The position numbers and the translations under genes were made by a program. From CAYNSB01 sp964399625 (GTDB lineage: Bacteria; Planctomycetota; Phycisphaerae; Phycisphaerales; UBA1924): a stretch of DNA of 52,756 bases. This document shows, in pieces, positions 52,451 to 52,756 of this stretch (within the stretch, counting starts at the first letter, position 1; each line of letters starts with the position of its first letter). Location of the stretch: NCBI GenBank assembly GCA_964399625.1, contig CAYNSB010000029.1, forward strand, positions 1-52,756. Direction: 5' to 3'. The notes beneath the pieces were generated by a model. It ran no database searches. It worked only from the letters and a program-made list of their open reading frames with translations, and was not told the origin of the DNA.

Positions 52451-52478
52451 TTGCTCGGCGCGGGATCTGTGATATCTT
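52451..52478 (+). promoter_or_regulatory. Candidate promoter upstream of speA
   Basis: -35 TTGCTC (52451-52456), 16-base spacer, -10 TATCTT (52473-52478). The first speA ATG is about 190 bases downstream. Six bases after the -10 a GTG opens an eight-codon frame (52485-52511). Otherwise the 241-base gap 52431-52671 holds nothing I recognise. Confidence 0.45.
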
Positions 52479-52671
52479 TTGGGGGTGGTGATCGCCACGC
52501 CGCGGTGGTGAGGCCCGTCGAGGACGGTGGGCGCGGCGTCGGGCACGGAGGAGTCTCGATCACCCCGGCGGTGCGCTCCGGGCGCTTGGCCCTGGGAACA
52601 AAGCACCGCTCTCCGCCCTGACGCCCCGCGGCTCCTTGGACGAGCACAGGCATCGAGGACATTGGGGCACG

Positions 52672-52756
52672 ATGGCGACGGTGGCTTCACGCAGCGCGTT
52701 TCTTCACGGGCAGTGGACGGCGGGCGATTCGGCGCAGCTCTACGGCATCGCCGACT
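52672..52756 (+). CDS. speA: Biosynthetic arginine decarboxylase, first 28 residues only (tentative)
   Basis: The window ends 85 bases into this frame. The first residues run to the segment QWTAGDSAQLYGIAD, which matches the N-terminal WxxxDSxxLYGIxxW pattern of SpeA enzymes (arginine to agmatine for polyamine synthesis, PLP-dependent). Only this segment can be seen, so the call is modest. ATG 52672 is the first start in frame, with no ribosome binding site noted. The rest lies outside. Confidence 0.5.
   Translation, partial: MATVASRSAFLHGQWTAGDSAQLYGIAD

Noticed and set aside
1..52756. CRISPR arrays, prophage, restriction or other known defence genes
   Set aside because: No regularly spaced direct repeats, cas, integrase, capsid, methylase-nuclease or toxin pairs were found on reading both strands.

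Overview
The window is chromosomal DNA from a very GC-rich bacterium, most likely a planctomycete of the class Phycisphaerae. Three things point there. Two neighbouring secreted proteins end in a Cys-containing dockerin-like repeat pair of the kind known from Phycisphaerae. There is a large vWA/MoxR/DUF58/BatA/ABC gene block of planctomycete type. A class-typical mix of core genes is present (accB/accC, holA, dnaB, rlmN, dapB, upp, phhA, speA). I see no rRNA, CRISPR array, prophage, transposase or known defence system.

Layout. 1-3152 (minus strand): pepP-like, accB, then accC (cut by the window edge), with a four-helix-bundle (23S rRNA intervening-sequence-type) gene between accB and accC whose flanks are inverted purine/pyrimidine-rich arms. 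3294-24756 (plus): a double-length ABC permease, an NHL-repeat lipoprotein, then a tightly overlapping run of vWA/glutamine-amidotransferase-like protein, MoxR ATPase, a DUF2310-like gene, DUF58 protein, BatA-like vWA protein, a large membrane protein, ABC ATPase and ABC permease. A large secreted protein, holA and a lipoprotein follow. 24757-26851 (minus): a membrane protein and an MFS transporter. 27074-31691 (plus): secreted M1 peptidase, secreted Ig-like protein, GNAT acetyltransferase. 31703-35456: an O-methyltransferase and an adenylation-carrier-thioesterase enzyme share a divergent promoter and look like a minimal natural-product locus. 35523-42747: tRNA-Gln(CUG), upp, a yeast-type cytosine deaminase, rlmN, a hydrolase/membrane/ATP-grasp fusion, and dnaB. 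42751-47866 is mostly minus: phospholipase D-type synthase, mntR, DUF167, a catalytically dead M16 protein and dapB. 48026 to the end is mostly plus: a 20-residue lysine-rich peptide, a HugZ-like protein with an amidohydrolase, phhA, a zinc-ribbon membrane protein and the start of speA.

Two genome-level patterns stand out. First, the same 14-base type of inverted arm (agagacgaagagac and agagacggagagac) occurs around the four-helix-bundle gene and again, without any gene, as an in-frame insertion inside the DUF58 coding sequence; a more degenerate relative lies between accB and pepP. This looks like a small dispersed element family linked to the four-helix-bundle gene. Second, many first genes of transcription units have a -10-like hexamer (TANNNT or similar) ending 5-9 bases before the start codon and no ribosome binding site, so leaderless mRNAs appear common; the clearest case is TTGACC-17-TTCAAT-5-ATG at 48251-48287.

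Co-working genes: cytosine deaminase with upp (cytosine to uracil to UMP); accB with accC (biotin carrier and carboxylase); MoxR, DUF58 and the BatA-like and vWA proteins (envelope chaperone-like module) apparently coupled to an ABC exporter; methyltransferase with the A-T-TE enzyme. Functions come from motif recognition by eye. No database search was run.
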